Source: Bosea vestrisii (GTDB lineage Bacteria > Pseudomonadota > Alphaproteobacteria > Rhizobiales > Beijerinckiaceae). Taken from it: a DNA stretch of 64,000 bases. Shown here piece by piece: positions 37,274 through 45,572 of this stretch. The stretch spans positions 5,174,001 to 5,238,000 of the forward strand of contig NZ_CP126307.1 of assembly GCF_030144325.1 (NCBI RefSeq). The letters are read 5' to 3'. Within the stretch, counting starts at the first letter, position 1, and every line of letters begins with the position of its first letter. Under the pieces are notes generated by a model that saw only the letters and a list, made by a program, of their open reading frames with translations, was not told where the DNA came from and searched no databases. Both the position numbers and the translations under genes were made by a program.

Positions 37274-38178
37274 GCACGCTGTCCGGAGCCGCATCCGGCG
37301 CCAACGAGATTCCACTCAAGCAGCGCCTCGCCGCGCGCGGGCTCGATGGGTTGACCCTGCTCGTCCTGCCGGCGGTGATCTTCCTGCTGGCGCTGTTCAT
37401 CTACCCGTTCTTCTACGGGCTGTTCCTGTCCTTCAATCCGAAGGCCGGTGGCGCGCTGGCCAACTACCAGCGCTTCTTCTCCGATTCCTTCCTCTACGGC
37501 ACGATCGCGACCACGCTCTGGCTCGCCATGCCGGTAACGATCCTGACGCTGCTGCTGGCGATCCCGATCGCCTTCCGCGTCCGGCTGATGGAGAACCAGC
37601 GCCTGCTCACCACCATCCTGGTGATTCCGATCACGCTCGGCACCGTGCTGGTTGCGGAAGGGCTCCTGAACTATCTCGGCCCGCAGGGCTGGTTCAACCG
37701 CACGCTGATGACGTTCGGCATCATCTCCTCGCCGGTGAAGCTCCTGCACAATTACTGGGGCGTGATGATCTCGCTCGTCATCACCGGCTTTCCCTTCACC
37801 TTCCTCTTGACCCTGTCCTATCTCAGCGGCGTCGATCCGGCGCTGGAGCAGGCCGGCGCGACCCTCGGAGCCGGGCCCTGGGATCGCTTCAAGCACATCC
37901 TCTTCCCGCTGCTGCTGCCTGGCCTCGCCATCACCTTCTGTCTCAGCTTCGTGCAGGCCTTCTCGGTCTTCCCCTCGGCGGTGCTGCTGGGGGCGCCGGC
38001 GGGGCCGACGCGCGTCATCTCGATCGCCGCCTACCAGGCCGCCTTCGAGGAATACGATTACTCGATGGCCTCGGCCGTCGCGATGATCATGGGCATGGTC
38101 CAGCTCGCCATCGTCGTCGCGGTTCTGGGCTTGCGCGGCATGCTCTATCGCGGCCCGGCCGGCGGCGGGAAGGGCTGA
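37270..38178 (+). CDS. ABC-transporter permease (PotB/FbpB-like)
   Basis: Inner-membrane permease of 302 residues with six transmembrane helices and the coupling EAA loop LEQAGATLGAGPWDRFKHILFP (about 195-216). It overlaps the ATPase gene by four bases (ATGA) and precedes the second permease by 4 bases. It forms the heterodimeric channel of the importer whose binding protein is at 34905. Confidence 0.93.
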   Translation: MSTLSGAASGANEIPLKQRLAARGLDGLTLLVLPAVIFLLALFIYPFFYGLFLSFNPKAGGALANYQRFFSDSFLYGTIATTLWLAMPVTILTLLLAIPIAFRVRLMENQRLLTTILVIPITLGTVLVAEGLLNYLGPQGWFNRTLMTFGIISSPVKLLHNYWGVMISLVITGFPFTFLLTLSYLSGVDPALEQAGATLGAGPWDRFKHILFPLLLPGLAITFCLSFVQAFSVFPSAVLLGAPAGPTRVISIAAYQAAFEEYDYSMASAVAMIMGMVQLAIVVAVLGLRGMLYRGPAGGGKG

Positions 38179-38182
38179 TCCG

Positions 38183-39013
38183 ATGGTCAAGGACACCCGC
38201 CTTTCCACCAAGCTCTGGGCCGCGGCCAACTGGACGCTGATCGGCTTCTTCATCGTCAACCTGTTCGGCATGATCGCCGCGGTGGTGACGAGCTCGTTCT
38301 CGACGCGCTGGCTGCGCTCCTGGTTGCCGGATGGCTGGACCACGCGCTGGTATGGCGCCGCCTGGAGCGAGTTCCAGCTCGGCGACGTGCTGACGGTCAC
38401 CTTCCAGATCGTCTTCCTCGTCGTCTTCCTGTCGGGACTGATCGGTGTGCCGGCGGCCTACGCGCTGGCGCGGCGTGACTTCCCCGGCAAGAAGCTGGTG
38501 ATGTTGCTCTTCCTGCTGCCACTCTTGGTGCCGCCGATCACCTTCGGCATCCCGCTCGCGACGGTGCTCTACCGCACCGGGCTCGCCGGCTCGATGTCGG
38601 GCGTGGTGCTCGCCAATCTCGTGCCGACCGTGCCCTTCGTCATCCTGGTGATGATCCCGTTCATCGAACAGATCGATACCAAGATCGAGGCGGCGGCTCG
38701 CGTCTTCGGCGCCAACACCTTCAAGCTCTTCGTCTACGTGCTGCTGCCGCTGCTCATGCCCGGCATTCTGGCAGCCCTGCTGCTGGTGCTGGTCCGCACG
38801 ATCGCGATGTTCGAGCTGACCTTCCTCACCGCCGGCCCGACCAGCCAGACCCTGGTGGTCGCGCTCTATTACGCGGTCTTCGCCGCCGGCGTGCGCGCCG
38901 TGCAGTCGATCGACGCCATGGCGGTGATCTACATGGTGACGACGCTGATCTGGCTCATCATCGCGCTGCGCTTCGTCAACCCGACGCAGATCGTGGCGCG
39001 GGCGAAGCGCTAG
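38183..39013 (+). CDS. ABC-transporter permease (PotC/FbpB-like)
   Basis: Second permease, 276 residues, six helices, with coupling loop IEAAARVFGANTFKLFVYVLLP (about 173-194). It completes the importer. The gene order binding protein, ATPase, permease, permease is the common type-I arrangement for small organic anions and polyamines. It is followed by a hairpin before topoisomerase IB. Confidence 0.93.
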   Translation: MVKDTRLSTKLWAAANWTLIGFFIVNLFGMIAAVVTSSFSTRWLRSWLPDGWTTRWYGAAWSEFQLGDVLTVTFQIVFLVVFLSGLIGVPAAYALARRDFPGKKLVMLLFLLPLLVPPITFGIPLATVLYRTGLAGSMSGVVLANLVPTVPFVILVMIPFIEQIDTKIEAAARVFGANTFKLFVYVLLPLLMPGILAALLLVLVRTIAMFELTFLTAGPTSQTLVVALYYAVFAAGVRAVQSIDAMAVIYMVTTLIWLIIALRFVNPTQIVARAKR

Positions 39014-39041
39014 GCCGGAACATCCGGCCACGTCCCGCATT

Positions 39042-39068
39042 CCTCCGCAGCCGGTCGAGCTGCGGAGG
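39042..39068 (+). promoter_or_regulatory. Hairpin covering the topoisomerase ribosome binding site
   Basis: CCTCCGCAGC (39042-39051) pairs exactly with GCTGCGGAGG (39059-39068) around a 7-base loop. The right arm contains the GGAGG ribosome binding site of the gene starting at 39075. In mRNA the stem would hide it; in DNA it could also end transcription of the upstream transporter operon. Confidence 0.6.
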
Positions 39069-39074
39069 GTTTGA

Positions 39075-40098
39075 ATGGCCACGAAGGGCAGGGGGACAGG
39101 CTGAGGCGAGCAAAGGCCGCCTGCGCCGTACCACCATCGACGATCTCACCATCCGCCGCGTCCGTATCGGCCGCAATTTCGGCTATCGCGATGCCGACGG
39201 CGGCAAGATCTGCGATGAGGATACGCTGGCGCGCATCCGCTCGCTGGCGATCCCGCCGGCCTATGAGGATGTGCTGATCGCCGCCGATCCGCGCGCCCAT
39301 CTCCAGGCGGCCGGGCGCGACGATGCCGGGCGCATCCAGCACCGCTATCATCCCGATTGGGAGAAGGTGCGCGAGCGTCGCAAGCTCAAGCGCCTCGGCC
39401 GTTTGATCGATACCTTGCCGAAGCTGCGCGAGCGCATCGCCGCCGATCTGAAGGATCGCACGCTCTCGCGCGGCAAGGCGCTCGCCTGCGCCGCCGCGAT
39501 CATCGACCGCTTGCATATCCGCGTTGGCAACGAGGTCTATGCCCGCACCAATGGCAGCCATGGTGCTTCGACCCTGCTGAAGCGCCATGTCTCAGTCACC
39601 GGCAAACACGTCGCGCTCGCCTTCCGCGGCAAGGGTGGCAAGGACATCGTCTGCGGCCGCGACGATGCCCCGCTCGCCCGCGCTTTGACGCGGCTGAAGA
39701 CCTTGCCCGGCAAGCGTCTGTTCCAGTATCGCGCCGAGGATGGCTCGGTCACCACCATCAATGCGGCTGACATCAATGCCTATCTGAAAGAGGTCGCCGG
39801 CCTGCCGATATCGAGCAAGGACCTGCGCATGCTCGCCGCCAACGCCGCGGCAGCCGAGCTCCTGCTCTCGACCGAGATCGCCGCCAGCGAGCGCGGCCGC
39901 AAGCGCCAGCTCGCCGACATCATGCGCGCCATCGCCGAGCGGCTGGTCAACACGCCTGCCGTAGTGCGCAAGAGCTATGTCCACGCCATCGTCGTCGACG
40001 CCTATGCCAGCGGGCGCCTCAGCCGCGCCTATCGCAAGGCGCGCGGCCGCGGCGGTTGTTCGCGCATCGAGCGGGCGCTGGGATTGCTGGCGGCGTGA
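39075..40098 (+). CDS. Type IB DNA topoisomerase, with N-terminal frameshift
   Basis: Relaxes supercoils through a 3'-phosphotyrosyl link. The main frame encodes the poxvirus-like enzyme: SLAIPPAYEDVLIAADPRAHLQA, GRIQHRYHPDWEKVR, the catalytic Arg/Lys region RVGNEVYARTNGSHGASTLL, FRGKGGK, and a C-terminal VVRKSYVHAIVVDAY containing the active-site Tyr. The best start, ATG 39075 with GGAGG upstream, is in another frame and stops after nine codons. Removing one G from the run at 39091-39095 joins it smoothly (MATKGRGQAEASKGRLRRTT). Without that change the domain lacks a usable start until the GTG at 39271, which would drop the N-terminal DNA-binding part. Confidence 0.9.
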
Positions 40099-40200
40099 GC
40101 GGGATGCATGGCCGCCTGCAGGCGCCGGGCGGCGCCGGGGGTTGAACCCGGCCGGCGCGCTGGCCAAGCTCGGACCAAATCATCCGAGGAAGCGCCAGGC

Positions 40201-41346
40201 ATGTTTCTCACCAATTCCGACATGGTCGAGCTGATCGAGCTCCGTCATGCCCTCCACCGCGCGCCGGAGATTTCCGGCGAGGAGCGCGAGACGGCAAAAG
40301 CGATCGTCGGCTTCCTCGCGCCGAGCGCGCCCGACCGCATCGTCACGGACCTCGGCGGCCATGGCGTCGCCGCGATTTATGAAGGCGCCGAGCCCGGCCC
40401 GACCGTGCTGATCCGCTCCGAGCTCGACGCCCTGCCGATCGAGGACCTTTCCGGCGTGCCGCATTCCTCGCAGGTGCCGGGCAAGGGCCATCTCTGCGGC
40501 CATGACGGCCATATGACCACCGTCGCGGCGCTGTCGCGCGGGCTCGGCCGGCAGCGGCCGAAGCGCGGGCGAGCCATCCTGCTGTTCCAGCCGGCCGAAG
40601 AGACCGGAGCTGGGGCTGCCGCCGTGATCGCCGATCCGAAATTCCCTGAGATCGCGCCCGACTTCTCCTTCTCGCTGCACAACAAGCCTGGCCTGCCATT
40701 GGGCTCAGTCCGGATTTCGGAAGGCCCGGCCAACTGCGCCTCGCGTGGGCTGAAAATCGTGCTGACCGGTCACACCTCGCATGCCGCGACGCCGGAGCAT
40801 GCAGTCTCGCCGATGAAGGCGCTCGCTCGCCTGATGCCGGAGCTGACCGCACTCGGCCAGGGCGGCGCCCTCGAGGGCAATTATCGGCTTGTCACGGTCA
40901 CCCATGCCAACATGGGCGAGCCGGCCTTCGGCATCACCCCCGGCCGCGCCGAGCTTTGGACGACGTTGCGCACGCTCAACGATTCGCTGATGGGCTCGCT
41001 CTGCGCCGAGGCCGAGGCTTTGGTCCGCGAGGCGGCTTCTGCCGGCGGGCTCTCCGTGACGATGGATTACCACGACGTCTTCCATCACTGCGAGAATGAT
41101 CCCGAGGCGGTGGCGCATCTGCGTCGTGCCTGCGAGGAGGAGGGCATCGGCCATGGCGAGACGCCGCCGCAGCGCGGCTCCGAGGATTTCGGCCTGTTTG
41201 GCCGCTCGTCGAAATCGGCGATGTTCCTGCTCGGCTCCGGCGAGGACACACCGCCGTTGCACAATCCCGACTATGATTTCCCCGATGCGCTGATCGCGCC
41301 CGGCGCCCGCGTCTTCATGCGCACGATCCGCAATCTGCTGGGGTAG
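40201..41346 (+). CDS. M20-family amidohydrolase (hippurate hydrolase-like)
   Basis: Zinc-dependent amidohydrolase of 381 residues that cleaves N-acyl amino acids or related amides. Visible motifs are LRHALHRAPEISGEE, CGHDGHMT (His101, His104), PAEETGAGA with metal Glu133/Glu134, SLHNKPGLPLG and a dimerisation domain containing TGHTSHAATPEHAVSP. The usual RADMDALP is RSELDALP here (Asp to Glu), still acidic. A gagg site precedes the ATG. It stands alone between topoisomerase IB and cobF. Confidence 0.9.
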   Translation: MFLTNSDMVELIELRHALHRAPEISGEERETAKAIVGFLAPSAPDRIVTDLGGHGVAAIYEGAEPGPTVLIRSELDALPIEDLSGVPHSSQVPGKGHLCGHDGHMTTVAALSRGLGRQRPKRGRAILLFQPAEETGAGAAAVIADPKFPEIAPDFSFSLHNKPGLPLGSVRISEGPANCASRGLKIVLTGHTSHAATPEHAVSPMKALARLMPELTALGQGGALEGNYRLVTVTHANMGEPAFGITPGRAELWTTLRTLNDSLMGSLCAEAEALVREAASAGGLSVTMDYHDVFHHCENDPEAVAHLRRACEEEGIGHGETPPQRGSEDFGLFGRSSKSAMFLLGSGEDTPPLHNPDYDFPDALIAPGARVFMRTIRNLLG

Positions 41347-41378
41347 TCGGAAGACCGTCATTCTTGGGCGCGACTTGT

Positions 41379-41526
41379 CCCCTCTCCCCCTGCGGGAGAG
41401 GGTTAGGGTGAGGGGTCTCGCGACACTGATCGCTGGGCCGGCACCATGTTTCCCGGAACTCTCGAAGACCTGCGCGACCCCTCATCCGGCGCTTCGCGCC
41501 ACCTTCTCCCGCAAGGGGGAGAAGGG
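41379..41526. repeat. Intergenic repeat of two inverted G/C-run hairpin units
   Basis: Left unit: CCCTCTCCCCC-TGC-GGGAGAGGG then TTAGGGTGAGGGGTC. Right unit, inverted: GACCCCTCATCC, a GGCGCTTCGCGCC hairpin, then CTTCTCCCGCAAGGGGGAGAAG. The two units are imperfect inverted copies about 50 bases apart. This is a familiar style of dispersed non-coding repeat in Hyphomicrobiales genomes. It lies between the amidohydrolase gene and cobF. Confidence 0.75.
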
Positions 41527-41621
41527 AAGTGTGGGCAGCCTGACCTTGAAATCTTCGCCCGAGCATGACGCGTCCTGACCAGATCATGTTATGCGGCACC
41601 TCGAACGGAGCAGAGGTGCCC

Positions 41622-42383
41622 ATGCGCAGGATCAGGATCATCGGCATCGGCGCCGGCAATCCCGAGCACATGACGATCCAGGCGATCAAGGCCCTCAACA
41701 CCGCCGATGTCGTCTTCGTACCTGACAAGGGCGCCGAGAAGGGCGCCCTGCGTGAGCTGCGCGAGGAGATCTGCCGACGCTATATCGAGCATGATAACTG
41801 GCGCACCGTGCCGCTTTCCGTGCCGAAGCGTGCTGCGGCGGGCGACGATTATCGCGGAAGCGTCGACGACTGGCATGCGGCGCTCGCCGAAAGCTATGAG
41901 CGGCTGTTCCTTGAAGAGCTCGGCGAGGATCAGACCGGCGCATTGCTCGTCTGGGGCGACCCTTCGCTCTATGACAGCACGCTGCGGATCATCGAGGCCG
42001 TGCGCGCCCGCGGATTGGCGTTCGACTACGACGTCATCCCCGGCATCACCAGCGTCCAGGCCTTGGCTGCGGCGCACAGGCTGGTACTGAACCGGATCGG
42101 CGAGCCCATCACCATCACCACCGGTCGCAAGCTCGCCGAGGGCGGCTTCTGCGACGACGCCGGCAGTACCGTCGTCATGCTCGACGGCGAGCAGTCTTTC
42201 GCCAGTATCGATCCCGCCGGCCTGGACATCTGGTGGGGCGCCTATCTCGGCGCGCCGCAGGAGATCCTGGCTTCCGGCCCGCTCGCAGAAATCTCGGACG
42301 AGATCGTCCGCACCCGCGAAGCGGCCCGCGCCAAGAATGGCTGGATCATGGACACCTATCTGCTGAGGCGGCGCGAGGGCTGA
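41622..42383 (+). CDS. cobF: Precorrin-6A synthase (deacetylating)
   Basis: SAM-dependent C1-methylase of the aerobic cobalamin pathway; it methylates precorrin-5 with loss of acetate to form precorrin-6A. The 253 residues begin MRRIRIIGIGAGNPEHMT, typical of corrin methylases, and contain LVWGDPSLYDSTLRI and YDVIPGITSVQALAAAHRL. The ATG at 41622 matches the family N-terminus; an upstream in-frame start adds 19 unrelated residues. Other cob genes are not adjacent, but cobS and cobT occur 14 kb further on. Confidence 0.93.
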   Translation: MRRIRIIGIGAGNPEHMTIQAIKALNTADVVFVPDKGAEKGALRELREEICRRYIEHDNWRTVPLSVPKRAAAGDDYRGSVDDWHAALAESYERLFLEELGEDQTGALLVWGDPSLYDSTLRIIEAVRARGLAFDYDVIPGITSVQALAAAHRLVLNRIGEPITITTGRKLAEGGFCDDAGSTVVMLDGEQSFASIDPAGLDIWWGAYLGAPQEILASGPLAEISDEIVRTREAARAKNGWIMDTYLLRRREG

Positions 42384-42406
42384 GCGGCGTTTGCCGTTAG
42401 GCCACC

Positions 42407-42416
42407 ATACCGGTAT
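42407..42416. promoter_or_regulatory. ATACCGGTAT palindrome upstream of FCD regulator
   Basis: Perfect 10-bp palindrome 33 bases before the regulator start at 42450, within the 66-base gap after cobF. Position and the GTAT-type core suggest an autoregulatory operator for the FCD protein. It is short enough that chance cannot be excluded. Confidence 0.45.
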
Positions 42417-42449
42417 AATATCGGCACGGCTGGCCGAGGAGTTTCACTC

Positions 42450-43166
42450 ATGGACATCTCGCTCCGGCTTCGCGATCCGATCGCGCCGCAGCTCGTCGCG
42501 GCCCTGCGCCAGGCGATCATCGCCAGCGAACTTCGCCCTGGAGAAGCACTGTCGGAGAAGGAGATTGCCGGCCGTTTCGGCGTCAGCCGGCAGCCGGTGC
42601 GCGAGGCCTTCATCAAGCTCTCGGAGGCCGGGCTGGTGCAGATCCTGCCCAGCCGCGGCACCTATGTCATGAAGATCTCGATGCGTGAGGTCGCCAATGC
42701 CCGCTTCGTGCGCGAGGCGGTCGAATGCGCCCTGGCGCGGGCGGCGAGCCGGCTGATCGATCCCGCTGGCGTCGCCCGCCTGCGCCGTCTCATCGCCGAG
42801 CAGGCCGCTGCCGCCGGCCGCAACGATTATTCCGGCTTCACCGTGCTGGACGAGGCCTTCCACCAGGCCATCGCCGAGATCGTCGATTGCGACTATGCCG
42901 GCAAGGTGGTCGAGAGCGCCCGCGCCCAGACCGACAGGGTGCGCTATCTCTCGCTGCCGGGCACCTCGCCGATCCCGCTGCTGATCACCCAGCACAACGC
43001 CATCGTCGACGCGATCGAGACCGGCGATGCCGACACCGCCGCGACCGCCATGCGCATCCATCTGCGTGAGATCCTGAACGCGCTGCCGCGCATCGCCGCC
43101 GAGCATCCGGACCTGTTCGAGGACGAGGAATTGCCGGCCCATACCAGGGCGCCGCGTCAGCGCTGA
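42450..43166 (+). CDS. GntR-family (FCD) transcriptional regulator
   Basis: Regulator of 238 residues. Winged helix at about 10-75 (FGVSRQPVREAFIKLSEAGLV) and helical FCD domain at about 90-220 with putative metal/ligand residues in DEAFHQAIAEI and TQHNAIVDAI. GAGGAG lies before the ATG. It converges with and overlaps the MocR gene by 10 bases. It probably controls part of the neighbouring catabolic island; the effector is unknown. Confidence 0.92.
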   Translation: MDISLRLRDPIAPQLVAALRQAIIASELRPGEALSEKEIAGRFGVSRQPVREAFIKLSEAGLVQILPSRGTYVMKISMREVANARFVREAVECALARAASRLIDPAGVARLRRLIAEQAAAAGRNDYSGFTVLDEAFHQAIAEIVDCDYAGKVVESARAQTDRVRYLSLPGTSPIPLLITQHNAIVDAIETGDADTAATAMRIHLREILNALPRIAAEHPDLFEDEELPAHTRAPRQR

Positions 43167-44494
43167 TCGCCTCGCTGCGCCGCCTTGATCAGTGCGTCGG
43201 CGACGCGCTCATGGCCCTCGGCCAGGATCGCCGTGGCGACCCGGACATGCTCGGTCGGCCTGATCGCGCATTTGCTGCCGGGCAGCACCGCGATGCCATG
43301 CGCCGCCAGCGTCACCAGCGCGAATTGCTCGGACTCCGCGGGCACCCAGATGCACAGCCCGTCGCTCTCGGGCATGGCGAGCCCTCGCTCGGCGAGGCAG
43401 GAGACCAGCGTCCGTCTGCGCTCGGCATAGATTGCGCGAGCCTCCGCGACCCGCTGGCCGGTCTCGGCATCGGTCAGCAGCCAGGCAGTCGCGGCCTGCA
43501 GCAGCCGGCTGGTCCAGCCCGAGGAGAAGCTGCGGTAGGACTGGATCTGCCGTATCACCATGGCCGGCGCCGACAGCACGGCGATGCGAAGGTCCGGGCC
43601 GAGCGATTTCGAGAACGAGCGGATATGCACGACCCGCTCCGGCATCGTAGCGCCCAGGCTGATCGGCCGATGGATCGAGACGTCGCCGACGCCATCATCC
43701 TCGATCACCAGCGTGTCACTGCCCGCAAGCACGTGGCTGAGCTCCGCGAGCCGAGAAGCGCTGACATGCTGGCCGGTGACCGAATGGGTGCGCGGCTGGA
43801 AGATGAACGCCGATGGCCGCCGCTCCAGCGCAGCCGCAAGCTCGGCCGGCAGGGGGCCTTCGGCGTCGCGGGCGACAGGCAGGATTTCGGCGCCGAGGTC
43901 CTCGATGATGTCGAGCAGCCGCATCGCCGTCGGGTCCTCGATCGCGACACAGGAGCCGGGCAGCACGGTCGCGTGCAGCACCGAGTAGACAGCGTTGTAG
44001 CCGCCATTGGTGGCGAGAAAGGCGTCCGGTCGGTAGGGCCAATGCGGCGTCACCGCCTCGCGCAGCGCCGGCAGGATCGGCGTGCGCTCGTAGCTGTTGA
44101 GGTTTTCCGCGCTGGCAGCCTGCACCAGCGCCTCGCGCAGAGGCGGCAGCAGCGCGGCGTCCGGAACCGCCAGCGAGAGGTCGAGCGCGTCCGGCCCGAA
44201 ATCGGCGACGCTCGCCATCCGCGTCGGCCGCGGCGTTGCATTGTCGCCGCTGACCCAGGCGCCGCCGCGCCCGCGCCCCGAGACGATCTTCTGCCGCTTC
44301 AGCTCGCTCCAGGCTTCCGAGACCGTGCCGGGGCTGACCCCGAGCTGGAAGGCGAGTTCGCGCACCGTCGGCAGTCGCATGCCGACCGGCAGCAGGCCGG
44401 AGCGGATCATCTGGCTCAGATCGAGCGCGAGCCCCCGCGCGGTACGCTGCGTCAGGCGGTTTGCCAGCCAAGAGGCGTCGGGTTCGTCGTTCAT
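43157..44494 (-). CDS. MocR-type GntR/aminotransferase-fold regulator
   Basis: Transcription factor of 445 residues with an N-terminal GntR winged helix (about 15-80, LGVSPGTVSEAWSELKRQK) fused to an aminotransferase fold-I domain (about 100-440). The PLP Lys lies in SFSKSLGPDLRIA. MocR proteins use PLP to sense amino compounds and usually regulate a divergent operon. The divergent operon here encodes a decarboxylase-like protein, a nitrilase-superfamily enzyme and a polar amino-acid importer. The shared gap carries paired AATGTTCA/TGAACATT sites. Confidence 0.93.
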   Translation of the reverse strand: MNDEPDASWLANRLTQRTARGLALDLSQMIRSGLLPVGMRLPTVRELAFQLGVSPGTVSEAWSELKRQKIVSGRGRGGAWVSGDNATPRPTRMASVADFGPDALDLSLAVPDAALLPPLREALVQAASAENLNSYERTPILPALREAVTPHWPYRPDAFLATNGGYNAVYSVLHATVLPGSCVAIEDPTAMRLLDIIEDLGAEILPVARDAEGPLPAELAAALERRPSAFIFQPRTHSVTGQHVSASRLAELSHVLAGSDTLVIEDDGVGDVSIHRPISLGATMPERVVHIRSFSKSLGPDLRIAVLSAPAMVIRQIQSYRSFSSGWTSRLLQAATAWLLTDAETGQRVAEARAIYAERRRTLVSCLAERGLAMPESDGLCIWVPAESEQFALVTLAAHGIAVLPGSKCAIRPTEHVRVATAILAEGHERVADALIKAAQRGDQR

Positions 44495-44505
44495 CGACTC
44501 AAAAA

Positions 44506-44552
44506 TGAATGTTCAGGAACGTAATAGCGATTGATCAGATAGATTGAACATT
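44506..44552. promoter_or_regulatory. Paired inverted sites in the MocR divergent promoter
   Basis: AATGTTCA at 44508-44515 is mirrored by TGAACATT at 44545-44552, centres 37 bases apart, within the divergent gap 44495-44597. The first copy extends to TGAATGTTCA. MocR regulators bind two spaced half-sites, so these are candidate operators. Confidence 0.55.
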
Positions 44553-44597
44553 TATCGTGCCCCTCGTCCAAGGTTTTCTGTTCAGCGAGGCGATGGC

Positions 44598-45572
44598 TTG
44601 AAACCTGTGATCCGGCTGGCCCTGCGCGACTGGGACTTCATCACACCGCTGCTGCTCGGCGACCTCGCTTCCGATCGCTTCGAGCTGAAGATCGAGCGCC
44701 TCGCCGCGCTTCCCGACGATTTCGCCAGCGATCCGCGTTTCGACGCCAGCGAGATATCGTTCAGCCGCTACACCACCGGTCGCGCCCGCGGCGAGACCGG
44801 CGTCGTCGGCATCCCGAACTTCATCATGCGCGGCTTCCGCCACCGCTGTGTCGTCACGGCGGCGGACAGCAAGCTGACCTCCTTCGAGGAGCTGTGCGGC
44901 AAGCGCATCGGCATCGCCGGCTGGCAGGATTCCGGCAACACCTGGACGCGCGCCGCCATGGCCGCTGCCGGGCTCGGCATCGACGATGCCTTCTGGGCCG
45001 TCAGCCGCCTCGCTGCCGATCACCCGATTACCGACCGTGTCGGGCGCTATGCCCGTCCTGGCCGGATCGAGGCGCTGCCTGGCCAGCCGCCGCTGCTCGA
45101 CCTGCTCGCCGCCGGCGAGATCGCAGCGGTGCTGATGCCGTTCATGCCTAACGGCTTCTTCGCAAAGGGTTCGCGCTTCCGTGCGTTGCTGCCGGATGTC
45201 CGCGCCGCCGAGCGCGATTACTTCGCCAAGGTCGGCTTCGTGCCCGGCATGCACATCATCGGCATCAAGCCCGAGCTCGCCGCCCGCGAGCCCTGGCTGC
45301 CGCAGGCGCTGAGCGATCTTCTCGACGAAAGCCAGCGCGTCTGGCTCGAAAAGCGCCGCCGCTACGCCGACACCACGCCCTGGCTGATCGACGAGTTGGT
45401 CCGCAGCGGGCATGATCTGCCCGAGAACTGGAATGCGAGCGGGCTCGCCGCGAACCGGACGATGATCACCGCGTTCATCGAGCAGCTGCGCATCCAGAAC
45501 CTCGCCGAGACCGTCCTGACGCCCGAGACCCTGTTCCCGGCCGCCCCCGCGCTGGAAGGAGCCAACTGGTGA
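44598..45572 (+). CDS. 4,5-dihydroxyphthalate decarboxylase/NMT1-like protein, no signal peptide
   Basis: A 324-residue periplasmic-binding-protein fold protein without an export signal, as in dihydroxyphthalate decarboxylase (Pht5-like) enzymes. Features are LALRDWDFITPLLLGDL at the N-terminus, DASEISFSRYTTGR, NFIMRGFRHRC, FEELCGKRIGIAG and GMHIIGIKPEL. I chose the TTG at 44598 because GAGG lies eight bases upstream; an in-frame TTG at 44544 has no good site. It overlaps the next gene by four bases. It may be a cytosolic decarboxylase or a binding protein; the former fits the absence of a signal peptide and the enzyme neighbour. Confidence 0.8.
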   Translation: MKPVIRLALRDWDFITPLLLGDLASDRFELKIERLAALPDDFASDPRFDASEISFSRYTTGRARGETGVVGIPNFIMRGFRHRCVVTAADSKLTSFEELCGKRIGIAGWQDSGNTWTRAAMAAAGLGIDDAFWAVSRLAADHPITDRVGRYARPGRIEALPGQPPLLDLLAAGEIAAVLMPFMPNGFFAKGSRFRALLPDVRAAERDYFAKVGFVPGMHIIGIKPELAAREPWLPQALSDLLDESQRVWLEKRRRYADTTPWLIDELVRSGHDLPENWNASGLAANRTMITAFIEQLRIQNLAETVLTPETLFPAAPALEGANW

